From Erysipelotrichaceae bacterium (lineage in GTDB: Bacteria; Bacillota_I; Bacilli_A; Erysipelotrichales; Erysipelotrichaceae): DNA of 43,436 nt. The position numbers were made by a program, and so were the translations under genes. This document shows, one piece after another, positions 24,510 through 33,119 of this stretch (position 1 is its first letter; every line of letters begins with the position of its first letter). The stretch covers positions 1 to 43,436 of the forward strand of contig JAFRIG010000043.1 of NCBI GenBank assembly GCA_017432895.1, written 5' to 3'. Under the pieces are notes generated by a model that ran no database searches, was not told the origin of the DNA, and saw only the letters and a list, made by a program, of their open reading frames with translations.

Positions 24510-25297
24510 CTTCTCAAAAGCCAGAAATGATTTTTGCCATCACTGGAGCTGTCTACGCTGCAGCCAAGCTTTCTTTCCTTGTCTTGATTATCCTGCAGAA
24601 GCATATTCAATATCGTGTTGGCGAAAGCGACATGCGTTTCCTTGTCCTTGATGAGTTTGAAGACCAGGACGTATTCTTCCCTGTCCTTAAGCTCGCGGAA
24701 TTCTTCATAGAAGTCCTTGACGTTGTCCCAGCCGTGTTTCTCATAAACGGTTTCATAGGCGGGATCATTCAAATGATCGACGTTGTTGTTTTCTTCAAAC
24801 TCATATTCGCCATCAAGGCCGTTTTCTTCGATGTAGTTGAAAGCCTGCTCAAAATAGCTGTCGACATTTTCTACGATCTTCCCATACTCATCTTTTTCAA
24901 TTCCGAACTCTTCACCTGCATCGTATTCACTCATCGACTTTCTGATCTGTGCTCTGATTTCTTCCAGTTTCTTTTTCATCTGTGTTATTTCACTCAGATA
25001 TGACTTGCGGATCGCCTTCATGTTTAAAAGCTTTTCTTCCTGTTCAATGATCTTGCGATCAAAGGCCTCAAGGATCTCATCGTTTTCCTTTTCCAGCAGT
25101 TGCTTGATCTCTTCGATCGTGAAACCGGCACTCTGCAGGTTTCTGATCTTCACAAAATCCAGAGCCTGTTCCTCATTGTAGTAACGGTATCCGCTCCATT
25201 CGTCGATCCTGGCCGGCTTAAGCAGATCGACGCGATCATAGTAACGCAGGGTCTGCGGATTGCACTGACATAACTTCGCAAAATCTTTGATCGTCAT
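24500..25297 (-). CDS. MerR-family transcriptional regulator
   Basis: 265 residues. MTIKDFAKLCQCNPQTLRYY is the MerR helix-turn-helix, WSGYRYYNEEQALDFVKIRN the wing, and residues 75-115 form the dimerisation coiled coil. A 150-residue C-terminal domain follows with acidic helices and an SSSDGKNHFWLLRRNG end; a GyrI-like effector fold is possible but not shown. GGAG lies upstream of the ATG. Its promoter contains a dyad in a stretched spacer, the hallmark of MerR control. Confidence 0.9.
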   Translation of the reverse strand: MTIKDFAKLCQCNPQTLRYYDRVDLLKPARIDEWSGYRYYNEEQALDFVKIRNLQSAGFTIEEIKQLLEKENDEILEAFDRKIIEQEEKLLNMKAIRKSYLSEITQMKKKLEEIRAQIRKSMSEYDAGEEFGIEKDEYGKIVENVDSYFEQAFNYIEENGLDGEYEFEENNNVDHLNDPAYETVYEKHGWDNVKDFYEEFRELKDREEYVLVFKLIKDKETHVAFANTILNMLLQDNQDKERKLGCSVDSSSDGKNHFWLLRRNG

Positions 25298-25319
25298 ATC
25301 ACTTCTCCTTTCTGATACC

Positions 25320-25350
25320 GTTTTATCATTGCACTTAACTGCAAGGTCAA
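25320..25350 (-). promoter_or_regulatory. MerR-type promoter with dyad in the spacer
   Basis: On the minus strand TTGACC (25345-25350) is the -35 and TAAAAC (25320-25325) a -10 at 19 nt. Between them TTGCA-CTTAAC-TGCAA (25329-25344, plus-strand view) is a perfect 5-bp inverted repeat. The overlong spacer holding a dyad is typical of promoters activated by MerR proteins. Confidence 0.65.
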
Positions 25351-25356
25351 TACTTT

Positions 25357-26589
25357 TTAGAAGAAAATTTCCGTTTTTGCCGGTGAACTTTGGGCGATCA
25401 CTTTTCCTTTGCGGAAAGAATACAGAACGGCCGCGTTTAAATTCAAGGCATCGTAGTAGTTTTGCGCATCAAGCACGATAAAGTTGGCCGGTTTGCCTTC
25501 TTCGATCCCGTAATGATCACATATATGCAAAGTCCTGGCAGCGTTGTTGGTGATGAAATTATAGCTGTTCATGATATCTTCATAGCCCATCATCTGGGTA
25601 ACATGTAAGCCCATAAAGACGACATCGCGCAGACTGCCATTGCCCAGTGGGTACCAGGGATCGAAGATGTCGTCATGGCCAAAGGACACGTTAATACCGG
25701 CTTCCGTAAGTTCCTTGACTCTGGTTATGCCTCGGCGTTTGGGATAGGTATCCACCCGCCCCTGAAGATGGGTATTGACTAAAGGATTGGCCACGAAGTT
25801 GATCCTGCTCATTTTTAATAAGCGCATCAGTCTTAAAACGTAAGCGTTGTTGTAGGAATGCATCGCCGTCGTATGCGAGGCTGTCACTTTATCGAACAGT
25901 TCAAGTTCCAGAGCTCTGGTGGCCACCGTTTCCAGACCACGTGAAGCTTCATCGTCTATCTCATCACAATGCACATCCACGAGCTTGTCGTGATTGGCTG
26001 CCAGTTCCAGGGCGAAGTTCAAAGATTCAACACTGTATTCGCGGGTGAATTCAAAATGCGGGATCGCTCCCACGGCATCCGCCCCCATCTCTACCGCTTT
26101 TTCCAAAAGCTGCTTGCCATTTGGGTAACTGAGGATCCCTTCCTGCGGAAAAGCGACGATCTGTATCTCCATCACATCTTTGAGTTCTTCACGCAGTTCG
26201 ATCATCGTCTCCATCGCCATCAGCGTCGGATCGGTGATATCCACATGCGTCCTAATAAACTGAATGCCGTTTTTCGCATACATGGCAACAGCCCTGTTTA
26301 CCCTGTTTCGGATGTCTTCTTTGCTTAACATCTCTTTGCGCTTGCTCCAGCACTCGATTCCTTCAAATAATGTACCGGACATGTTCCACTCGGGTTCCCC
26401 GGCCGTCAGACAGGTATCCAGATGAACGTGTGATTCAATGAAAGGCGGCAGTACCAGTTTCTTTTCAAGATCGATGACTTCTTCACCTTCGTTTATTGTG
26501 AGCTTGCCGATCTGTTTAAAGATACCGTCTTCAATACGGATATCGCAGGGCTGATCACAGTTTTCGATCAAGGCATTTCTTATAAGCAT
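25357..26589 (-). CDS. codA: Cytosine deaminase
   Basis: 410 residues, closely following E. coli CodA: PFIESHVHLDTCLTAGEPEW (metal His pair), IVAFPQEGILSYPNGK, GAIPHFEFTREYSVESL, VDVHCDEIDDEASR (catalytic Glu and metal ligand), ASHTTAMHSYNNAY and SFGHDDIFDPWYPLG (metal Asp and specificity loop). It deaminates cytosine, and often isoguanine, to uracil in the cytosol for salvage. No codB permease is beside it. It is monocistronic as far as seen, with no strong promoter recognised in the 73 nt upstream. Confidence 0.94.
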   Translation of the reverse strand: MLIRNALIENCDQPCDIRIEDGIFKQIGKLTINEGEEVIDLEKKLVLPPFIESHVHLDTCLTAGEPEWNMSGTLFEGIECWSKRKEMLSKEDIRNRVNRAVAMYAKNGIQFIRTHVDITDPTLMAMETMIELREELKDVMEIQIVAFPQEGILSYPNGKQLLEKAVEMGADAVGAIPHFEFTREYSVESLNFALELAANHDKLVDVHCDEIDDEASRGLETVATRALELELFDKVTASHTTAMHSYNNAYVLRLMRLLKMSRINFVANPLVNTHLQGRVDTYPKRRGITRVKELTEAGINVSFGHDDIFDPWYPLGNGSLRDVVFMGLHVTQMMGYEDIMNSYNFITNNAARTLHICDHYGIEEGKPANFIVLDAQNYYDALNLNAAVLYSFRKGKVIAQSSPAKTEIFF

Positions 26590-26662
26590 GATTTTTCTCC
26601 CTTTTTGTTTATCGGAAAATATTTACATTTATTCCCGCTTTAAGCTTTTCGTTCTGATTTCA

Positions 26663-27148
26663 TCAGATGACAAAAACATCTTTTAACAGTTTAATTCCCG
26701 ATCCAGTCTTCATTACTTTGTTCATGAAGTTGCGGATATTTTCTTTGTCATAACCCTTTTCCGAGGCGTTGGCTATATAGTCGGCTTCCACCAGGATCTG
26801 CCAATCCCTGCCTTCGATATCTGTAAGTGTATGATGATGACTGACCAGGAAGGCGACTCTGTCGATCTGTTTTCTTGTTAGTCCGGTGTCGGTCAGAAAA
26901 TCCCTGACCATTATTTCGCCTTCAAGTTCCTGATATTTTCCATTGGTGCTGCCGTATTTTTTCCGGCATAAAGGACAGGCGATATCGTGAGTGATCGCTG
27001 CAGTTTCCAGAATGAACTGCGTTTCATTATCCAGTCCTTCCAGTTCTCCGATCGTCTTTGCGTATGTCCACACGCGGATCAGGTGATCGATATCACGGAT
27101 GTTGCCAGCAGAAAACGCGATCATCTTTTCCATTGTTTCAGATATCAT
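26663..27148 (-). CDS. HD-domain phosphohydrolase
   Basis: 161 residues with the HD metal-dependent phosphohydrolase signature: DHLIRVWTYAKTIG, then the His-Asp pair in ETAAITHDIACPLC, a later FLVSHHHTLTD and an Asp in VEADYIAN. Members act on nucleotides or cyclic nucleotides. The segment CPLCRKKYGSTNGKYQ is typical of a short HD subfamily of unknown substrate. It lies 73 nt upstream of codA in the same direction, so a nucleotide-salvage or housecleaning link is possible. Confidence 0.85.
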   Translation of the reverse strand: MISETMEKMIAFSAGNIRDIDHLIRVWTYAKTIGELEGLDNETQFILETAAITHDIACPLCRKKYGSTNGKYQELEGEIMVRDFLTDTGLTRKQIDRVAFLVSHHHTLTDIEGRDWQILVEADYIANASEKGYDKENIRNFMNKVMKTGSGIKLLKDVFVI

Positions 27149-27220
27149 TTTTATGCCTCCCTCAGGTCAAAATGTTTCGTTATATGATTTATTTAAACCC
27201 AGGTAAAAGTTGTTAAGTAT

Positions 27221-27682
27221 TTATATGCCGGTAATGATCTGGATCTTCTTATACAGTCTCGCACTCCACAACTGCATATCCAGTTCATCAAGGTAGAAGT
27301 GAAAGATCGCCTTCCAGTTTTTTGTTGCCGTACTTAGAACCATGTATTCCGCTTCATCTTTTACAGCCTTTTCCGCATAGCGAAAAAGAGCTTCACCAAT
27401 GCCTTGGGAGCGTTTCTCTTTAACGACATAGAGTTCTTCAACTTCAAAAAACGGCGTCCCTTCCGGCATGATGGATTTCATGTTTTTCGAATGACAGATA
27501 TTCCCGAAAAGATAGCCGAGAACTTCATCATCTTCTTTTGCCAGAAAGATCCGATTGCCTTCGATGTCCGACTTGTCGTTTTGTCTGTAGCCATAGCAGC
27601 TGTTTTCTTCAGCCCAGGCTTTAGACAGCTCGATCAGCTTAAACAGCACATCATCATTTAATTCAACTTCTGTAATATTCAT
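27221..27682 (-). CDS. GNAT-family N-acetyltransferase
   Basis: 153 residues. VVKEKRSQGIGEALFRYAEK is motif A with the acetyl-CoA loop RSQGIG, and YMVLSTATKNWKAIFHFYLDEL is the motif B region. It resembles small-molecule (aminoglycoside- or diamine-type) acetyltransferases, with the substrate unknown. It stands alone, separated by more than 70 nt on each side. Confidence 0.85.
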   Translation of the reverse strand: MNITEVELNDDVLFKLIELSKAWAEENSCYGYRQNDKSDIEGNRIFLAKEDDEVLGYLFGNICHSKNMKSIMPEGTPFFEVEELYVVKEKRSQGIGEALFRYAEKAVKDEAEYMVLSTATKNWKAIFHFYLDELDMQLWSARLYKKIQIITGI

Positions 27683-27755
27683 TAAACTATTTCCGTTAAG
27701 ATTCCTTATTCAATTATATAGTACTCCTCGATATCCTTGTCTTAACGGAAAAGCG

Positions 27756-28460
27756 TTATTTCTCGTTTTTTAAGCTTGCCAGATATAAACAATAGATAAT
27801 TGCCGTAAGGATCGTTGCCCCGATACAGATCCAGTCCGCCAGTTCATTATCCGCACCATAGAGCGAAAACACATCCACCATGGCATGGGCAATGATACAC
27901 GGAATCAGGCTCCCGCTTTTATAAAACACCATCGTCAGGATAAAGCCCCAGCTGATCGCAAAAATCACCTGTATCAGGGTTTCAAAGCTTGCCTGTCCGG
28001 CAAACATATTCACGATATGGCCCACACCGAAACTCACCGCCGAAATGATGATCGCTACAATGGGGCTGTCGTTTTCCAGCATCGCCTTGAACAGGAAGCC
28101 CCTGAATATGACTTCCTCAACAAATCCGACCAGGATCATGGCAAGCGTGGCGATCAGCAGTTTCGTTCCCTTAAAGGAAAGAGAAAAGCCATCCCAAAGA
28201 TTGCCTGTCGCCACAATAAACATCGGAATAAAGTAAAGATATCGCTGCATATCTTTAGGGAAGCCTGTAAGACCATACTTCTCTTCCAGATGATTATTCT
28301 TTATAAACAGTAAGGCTCCTGCCGCAAACATCGTCAACGCCAATAGCCACCAGATACTTTCATAGCCAAACTGTGCCTTGATCGGCGCCATGACCGCACA
28401 ATAGACAACGATCCATAAGACCGCAAAAAGGATCTCTTTCTTTTCATATAATTTACGCAT
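27756..28460 (-). CDS. CPBP-family intramembrane metalloprotease
   Basis: 234 residues with six to seven membrane helices. The diagnostic Glu-Glu and Arg occur in GFVEEVIFRGFLFKAM, a His in VSFGVGHIVNM, and a terminal CIIAHAMVDVFSLY His motif. Together these form the presumed metal site. It begins 4 nt after the stop of a TetR-like gene, so the two form an autoregulated unit. Substrate is unknown, as for most members. Confidence 0.87.
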   Translation of the reverse strand: MRKLYEKKEILFAVLWIVVYCAVMAPIKAQFGYESIWWLLALTMFAAGALLFIKNNHLEEKYGLTGFPKDMQRYLYFIPMFIVATGNLWDGFSLSFKGTKLLIATLAMILVGFVEEVIFRGFLFKAMLENDSPIVAIIISAVSFGVGHIVNMFAGQASFETLIQVIFAISWGFILTMVFYKSGSLIPCIIAHAMVDVFSLYGADNELADWICIGATILTAIIYCLYLASLKNEK

Positions 28461-28464
28461 TCAT

Positions 28465-29025
28465 TTACCCCTTTCTTGCTGCAGCCATGCCATAGAAGAC
28501 ATCTTCCAGCATCTTCCTGCACTTTTCTTCGTCATATGCCATGGAGTTATTCGCAAGCAGACTCGCAAGCCCATGGGCCACGCAAAAGAAAGTCAGAAAC
28601 ATTTCTCTTGCCTGCTCGATATTTGTCTTCAATCCGCTGGCCATGACTCCAAGGATTTCCGCTAATCCCGGATCCGCAAAAAGCGTATCGATATCCTTTC
28701 CGCCAAATTTATCTGTCTGAAACAGAAAGCGGAAAAGATTCTTTTCTTCCTGACCAAATCTGACGTAGTTCAAGCCCAGTGCCAGCATCGGATCTTCGTC
28801 ATCCTCTTTGGGCATGATGTATTCCGTATGATATTTATCCGCCATCTCATAAGTAGCTTCGCGGATCTCATCCACGGTTTTGAAACCGTAGAGCACCGGC
28901 TGCGTTGAACAGCCCAGATATTTGGCTATATTCCTTACATTTAGATTCTCGTGGCCTTCTGTCCTGACCAGTTCAAAAGAAGCATTCTCGATCATCTGCT
29001 TTGTTATCTTAACTTTAGGCGGCAT
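28465..29025 (-). CDS. TetR-family transcriptional regulator
   Basis: 186 residues. The N-terminal helix-turn-helix reads NASFELVRTEGHENLNVRNI, then AKYLGCSTQPVLYGFKTVDE as turn and recognition helix, followed by a helical WHG-like ligand domain. It is the first gene of a unit with the CPBP protease. The promoter has a consensus -35/-10 with a 9-bp operator just downstream, so it very likely represses itself and its partner. AAAGGAG precedes the ATG. Confidence 0.92.
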   Translation of the reverse strand: MPPKVKITKQMIENASFELVRTEGHENLNVRNIAKYLGCSTQPVLYGFKTVDEIREATYEMADKYHTEYIMPKEDDEDPMLALGLNYVRFGQEEKNLFRFLFQTDKFGGKDIDTLFADPGLAEILGVMASGLKTNIEQAREMFLTFFCVAHGLASLLANNSMAYDEEKCRKMLEDVFYGMAAARKG

Positions 29026-29037
29026 ACTATATCTCCT

Positions 29038-29091
29038 TTATATAACATCTGTTATATAATCATTATTATTTTATCTTTTGGCCTTTGTCAA
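29038..29091 (-). promoter_or_regulatory. TetR promoter and palindromic operator
   Basis: On the minus strand TTGACA (29086-29091) and TAATAA (29063-29068) are separated by 17 nt. Just downstream TTATATAAC (29038-29046) and GTTATATAA (29051-29059) form a perfect 9-bp dyad with a 4-nt spacer covering the transcription start. This fits autorepression by the TetR-like protein. Confidence 0.82.
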
Positions 29092-29118
29092 GAAAGAAAA
29101 AGACCCTTAACGAGTCTT
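29092..29118 (-). terminator. Weak terminator downstream of the YoaP-like gene
   Basis: AAGAC (29100-29104) and GTCTT (29114-29118) form a 5-bp stem followed on the minus strand by a T-rich tract. It lies 29 nt past the stop and just before the TetR promoter. Confidence 0.55.
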
Positions 29119-29146
29119 GTCATTTAGCGATTTTTCTTCAGCGAAA

Positions 29147-29899
29147 TCAGCCTCGCTCATTCACCAGTTTCAGGAACTTTTTATCATTCATCTGTTCGTT
29201 GGTGATATAGTTTCCATCATGAAACAGGGCGTAAGTGGTGATCGGTGTCGGAGCCTTCTGTCCTTCTTCTCTGCTTTCGATCTTGATCGATTTAAAGGGT
29301 ATACCGTTTTTCCTGGCGGTCTCTTCCAGGATGGGTACATACTTGCCATTGAAAGGACACTGGTTTGTGTAATATAGCACATAACCTTTCTCATCGATAT
29401 GAGGATGTCTGGCACATTCCTTGAAGGCTGGAATATCGCCATCTTTTTCAAAAGGCAAATACCACAACTGGATGCCGTTATTCGCCTCATCGCAAACCTC
29501 AAAACCTTTGTATTTCAGAAACTTCGGATCGGCGAGAAACGGTTTTTTCTTGGCGCTGGAAAGGATACAAAGTCCTTTCTTTCCTTTCTCTTTACTATCG
29601 GCGATACACTCCGCCAGCAGGTCACTTGAATAACCGTGTCCCTTTAAAGAACCGGAGACCCACAGACAGTCGATATACATATAGCCAGGAGCTTCGATAG
29701 GATTCCAGGCGTTCTCCGCCGGTAGATATTCGATAAAACATTTTCCGCGTTCAACGCTCTTTAAGAAGACGAGCCCTTCATCGAACCTGTCTTTAAGCCA
29801 CGCCTTCTTTGAAGATACCTGAACATCTGAATTATTCGAGATGGCACAACAGATGTGTTCGTTTTGCAGATTGTCTTTTGTTACTCTAATGTATTCCAT
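29147..29899 (-). CDS. YoaP-like GNAT acetyltransferase with C-terminal thioredoxin-fold domain
   Basis: 250 residues, the usual YoaP length. Residues 1-150 are a GNAT domain (VSGSLKGHGYSSDLLAEC is the acetyl-CoA motif). From about residue 180 the YoaP domain begins with YTNQCPFNGKYVPILEETAR, a Cys-Pro-Phe-Asn in place of a CxxC thioredoxin-type active site. Bacillus YoaP is of unknown substrate. It lies 25 nt downstream of the SplB-like gene and is the last member of a four-gene run. Confidence 0.85.
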   Translation of the reverse strand: MEYIRVTKDNLQNEHICCAISNNSDVQVSSKKAWLKDRFDEGLVFLKSVERGKCFIEYLPAENAWNPIEAPGYMYIDCLWVSGSLKGHGYSSDLLAECIADSKEKGKKGLCILSSAKKKPFLADPKFLKYKGFEVCDEANNGIQLWYLPFEKDGDIPAFKECARHPHIDEKGYVLYYTNQCPFNGKYVPILEETARKNGIPFKSIKIESREEGQKAPTPITTYALFHDGNYITNEQMNDKKFLKLVNERG

Positions 29900-29924
29900 A
29901 AGATCCTTTCGTTTATTAACCTTT

Positions 29925-30803
29925 TTACAGATCGAAGATACTCATTTGGGTGTATTGCTCCGGAAACTCGTTGATGAAGTCAAAACATTCTTCCGGATCG
30001 GACAGGATATTATTTTCTTTGCATATCCTTTTAAACAGATCCAGCAGCCGTTTTGCCTTGGGACTGGGAAGTTCATAGGCATTCCCGTAGCGTTTTATAT
30101 ATCTTTCCTTCAATCCCGGAAAGTGTTTATCAAGGGCGGCATAATAATATTCCCTGTCTCCTTCTCTAAGCGTCAGACCCATCCCGAAGTCGATGACGCC
30201 TTTTACACCGACTCGTACACATTCTTCCAGAATGGATGTGATGTTTTCTTCAGTGTCATTGATAAAAGGCAATATCGGCGTCAGCCAGACGATGGTCGGG
30301 ATACCTCTCTGATTCATTTCCGCTAAAACTTCGATGCGCCGTTTCGTGTTGCAGACATTGGGTTCCAGTATCCGACACAGTTCATCGTCATAAGTCGTCA
30401 GCGTCATCTGTACCACGCACTTGGTGGAACGGTTGATCTCATCAAGCAGCTCGATATCTTCCAGGATGCGATCCGACTTTGTCTGTATCGCCACGCCAAA
30501 ACCGTTATCTTTTATGATCTCCAGACACTTTCTGGTCAGCCTCAATTCTTCTTCGCAATGCATATACGGATCGGACATGGCTCCGGTCGCGATCATGCAT
30601 TTCTTTCTTTTGGATCGAAGCGCCTTCTCCAATAGTTCCGGAGCGTTTTGTTTTACTTCGATATCTTCAAAAGGATGAGTGAACCTGTAACACTTGCTGC
30701 GGCTGTCGCAATAGATGCAGCCGTGACTGCAGCCCCTGTAGATGTTCATTCCGTAACGCCCGTTGCTAGTTGTGAGTATCCCTTTGGCATTCACAAAATG
30801 CAT
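29925..30803 (-). CDS. SPL-family radical SAM protein (SplB-like)
   Basis: 292 residues. The 4Fe-4S ligands for radical SAM are GCSHGCIYCDSRS (Cys-x3-Cys-x2-Cys) at about 25-33; the downstream barrel shows MSDPYMHCEEELRLTRKC and TLTTYDDELCRILEPN. COG1533 members include spore photoproduct lyase and many DNA-repair- or modification-related homologues, but this one lacks the context of sporulation. It begins one base after the GyrI-like gene, so the two are coupled. Confidence 0.87.
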   Translation of the reverse strand: MHFVNAKGILTTSNGRYGMNIYRGCSHGCIYCDSRSKCYRFTHPFEDIEVKQNAPELLEKALRSKRKKCMIATGAMSDPYMHCEEELRLTRKCLEIIKDNGFGVAIQTKSDRILEDIELLDEINRSTKCVVQMTLTTYDDELCRILEPNVCNTKRRIEVLAEMNQRGIPTIVWLTPILPFINDTEENITSILEECVRVGVKGVIDFGMGLTLREGDREYYYAALDKHFPGLKERYIKRYGNAYELPSPKAKRLLDLFKRICKENNILSDPEECFDFINEFPEQYTQMSIFDL

Positions 30804-30804
30804 A

Positions 30805-31446
30805 TCATTTATCTCCCGCTTTTTTGATCGGATGTCTTATCACTGTTTTCAGCTTTTCCGGTGCCACTTTTCTGGCATCACTCAGATAGATCTCGTGATG
30901 GAATCTCTCATCCGTTATATCCAAAACACAGCCCTGTTCCTCCATGAAGTCGTGCATCTTTTCCACCGTAGCAGGTTCATCGTCATAGGAACCGATATGC
31001 AGACATTGAACGCAAAGACCTTCATCGTAAGTAAAATACTCCACCTTGGAGAAATCGGTCTTCTTTTTACTTGTCGCTTCTTCAATAGCCCAGTCGAAAT
31101 CTTCTTTCGTCACAAAATCCGGCAGACGTATAACAGAGATCCACTTGAAATCCTCTTTATGAGCATAGTCGATCCCCTTGATACCGTCTTGCCACCAGAA
31201 GCCTTCCAACGGCGGTACTACATAGTCGAAGTAGCCTTCGATCCTGTGATCTGTTTTCTTACTCATCTTGATCGTAAAAGCGATGCCATATAAAAGACCG
31301 ATGGCTTTTTTATATTCACCTTCTTCGGCATTGGGATCACCTTGTCCGCGGACGGCGATATAATTCATCTTTGGTATCGTAACGATTCCCGGTTTATCTT
31401 TTGGCAGGTAGAATTCCTTGTATTCTTTCTTATAATCAAAAGCCAT
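30805..31446 (-). CDS. GyrI-like small-molecule-binding domain protein
   Basis: 213 residues. IVTIPKMNYIAVRGQGDPNA, then a long amphipathic helix and the VVPPLEGFWWQ segment, followed by VCVQCLHIGSYDDEPATVE near residue 130, fit the GyrI-like (SHS2/AraC-effector) fold of small-molecule-binding proteins. Stand-alone members can hydrolyse or sequester xenobiotics. The gene follows the WYL regulator by 27 nt, which may use the same ligand. Confidence 0.85.
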   Translation of the reverse strand: MAFDYKKEYKEFYLPKDKPGIVTIPKMNYIAVRGQGDPNAEEGEYKKAIGLLYGIAFTIKMSKKTDHRIEGYFDYVVPPLEGFWWQDGIKGIDYAHKEDFKWISVIRLPDFVTKEDFDWAIEEATSKKKTDFSKVEYFTYDEGLCVQCLHIGSYDDEPATVEKMHDFMEEQGCVLDITDERFHHEIYLSDARKVAPEKLKTVIRHPIKKAGDK

Positions 31447-31473
31447 GACTTTTCCTTTCCCGGATCATTCAGA

Positions 31474-32394
31474 TCACATTGGATCCTTCTTTTCATATTT
31501 GGCTGCAATGTCATTGGCCATCTGATAAAGCTTATCTCTGACATAGTCCGGTTCGATCACCGTTACCTTATCCCGACACGACAACATCCATGATAAAAGA
31601 CCTTCGTCATCCGCATACTCGTGTTCAAAAAGCAGTGTTCCGTCTTCCTGTTCTTCAAAGGATCCTATTCCGTATTCTTCGACCAGGCGCCATTTCATCG
31701 ACGGGTCAAAGACCGCCTTGATCCTTCCGCCCGGCGGAAAGATCTTGTCATCTGAAAGCTCCGGTATCGGGATCTCGCTTCTTTTTTCGAATGTCTCTTT
31801 GTGTACGATCCTGTCCATCCGATTCAGTTTGAACAGTCGAAAATCCTTTCTCAGCAGACAAAAACCGTATACGTACCAGCTGGACCATTTGAAGATCAGA
31901 TAATACGGTTCGATCTCTCTTTCCGTTTCACCATTTGGTGAATAATATACAAAACTGACTTTCTTCTGCAGTTGTATAGCATCCTGTATCAGACCGATCT
32001 TCGGAGCCAGTCTGTCCTTATTGAAAGAAGACAGATCGATCAGGATGGAATCTTTGCCGCTGACGAACTTTGATGATCCGGTCTGGATCTTTTCCATCAG
32101 CTGCGAATAATAGCGGCTGCCACCGACACTGTCGAGACTTCTTAGTCCCGCCAATATCATCTGCATATCCTTCGATGACAGTAAAGTCCTGTCCATCCGG
32201 TATCCGTTCATGATCCTGATCCCGCCATCGCTTCCCTGGATAGTCTGAATAGGTATCCCGGCCATACAAAGGGCTTCGATATCCCTGTTGATCGTCCTTC
32301 TCGACACTTCAAAAAGTTCCGCCAGTTCTAAAGCCGTCGTCATCTCCTTTTGCAGCAGTATCGATAGTATGCCGATCTCTCTGTCCAGTTTCAT
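31474..32394 (-). CDS. WYL-domain (YafY/DeoR-type HTH) transcriptional regulator
   Basis: 306 residues. A DeoR/HTH_11 winged helix (MTTALELAELFEVSRRTINR) is followed by the YafY middle region and a WYL domain (residues about 135-215), with WYVYGFCLLRKDFRLFKLNR as the WYL strand and a C-terminal WCX-like extension. WYL proteins bind nucleotide or ssDNA signals and often control stress or phage genes. It heads the operon of GyrI-like, radical SAM and YoaP genes; a dyad in its leader supports autoregulation. Confidence 0.88.
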   Translation of the reverse strand: MKLDREIGILSILLQKEMTTALELAELFEVSRRTINRDIEALCMAGIPIQTIQGSDGGIRIMNGYRMDRTLLSSKDMQMILAGLRSLDSVGGSRYYSQLMEKIQTGSSKFVSGKDSILIDLSSFNKDRLAPKIGLIQDAIQLQKKVSFVYYSPNGETEREIEPYYLIFKWSSWYVYGFCLLRKDFRLFKLNRMDRIVHKETFEKRSEIPIPELSDDKIFPPGGRIKAVFDPSMKWRLVEEYGIGSFEEQEDGTLLFEHEYADDEGLLSWMLSCRDKVTVIEPDYVRDKLYQMANDIAAKYEKKDPM

Positions 32395-32426
32395 GCGATC
32401 TCCTTTTTCTCATCTTAACAAACCAA

Positions 32427-32448
32427 ACACGACAACTGTATGTCATGT
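32427..32448 (-). promoter_or_regulatory. Dyad upstream of the WYL regulator
   Basis: ACACGACA (32427-32434) and TGTCATGT (32441-32448) are inverted repeats with one mismatch around ACTGTA, 33-54 nt before the start codon. An AT-rich stretch with TATATT lies immediately upstream on the minus strand as a possible -10. Confidence 0.55.
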
Positions 32449-32477
32449 TTACAATATAATATTTTTGTTTGTATCTT

Positions 32478-33005
32478 TTACTGTTCTTGCCGATAAATGA
32501 CTGAGACATGGGTGATCCCGTTTGCCTCGTCGGGATATTCTTTGCAGTAACGCATGCCGATCGCTTCCGCTGTTTTTATGGAAGCTGTATTCGTATACCT
32601 GCAATAAGAATAAATAGCCGGATATTGCGTATTGTCAAAAGCCCAGTTTAAGACCGCCTTGGCCGCTTCCTTGGCGTAACCATGGCGTTGTAAGTCTCTT
32701 CGGATATGATAGCCGATCTCCGGCAACAGTTTATTATCGATATTCTGTAAAGTGAGTCCGCAGTCACCGATCAGCTCCCCGCTGTCTTTCAGACACACCG
32801 CCCATAGTCCAAATCCGTTATTTTCATAACGTTTCATATTACGTTCTATCCATTCCTTTACTCTTTTTTCATCAAAGGAATAGGGATAGTGTTTCATGTT
32901 TTCGGGATCTCCCAGGATTGCATACAACGCATCGAAATTATCCGTATTCATTTCGCGCAAAAACAGTCTCTTGGTTTCCAGGATCACTTTCATATATTTG
33001 TCCAT
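32478..33005 (-). CDS. GNAT-family acetyltransferase, RimJ/RimL type
   Basis: 175 residues. VILETKRLFLREMNTDNFDA at the N-terminus, LPEIGYHIRRDLQRHGYAKE as the acetyl-CoA motif, and SYCRYTNTASIKTAEAIGM with GMRYCKEYPDE near the end mark a RimL-like family that acetylates ribosomal-protein N-termini or small amines. Either Met 1 or Met 5 could start translation; neither has a strong ribosome site. It is a single gene divided from the WYL operon by a promoter region. Confidence 0.87.
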   Translation of the reverse strand: MDKYMKVILETKRLFLREMNTDNFDALYAILGDPENMKHYPYSFDEKRVKEWIERNMKRYENNGFGLWAVCLKDSGELIGDCGLTLQNIDNKLLPEIGYHIRRDLQRHGYAKEAAKAVLNWAFDNTQYPAIYSYCRYTNTASIKTAEAIGMRYCKEYPDEANGITHVSVIYRQEQ

Positions 33006-33119
33006 ATTGCCTGTCTCTATAGAATTCGGCTTCCTCTATTTCCAGTAATATCGTTTCCAATACCCGCAGACTTCATTTTGATGATTATTATTGTTAAGAT
33101 GCTTGAACAAAGATCAGCT

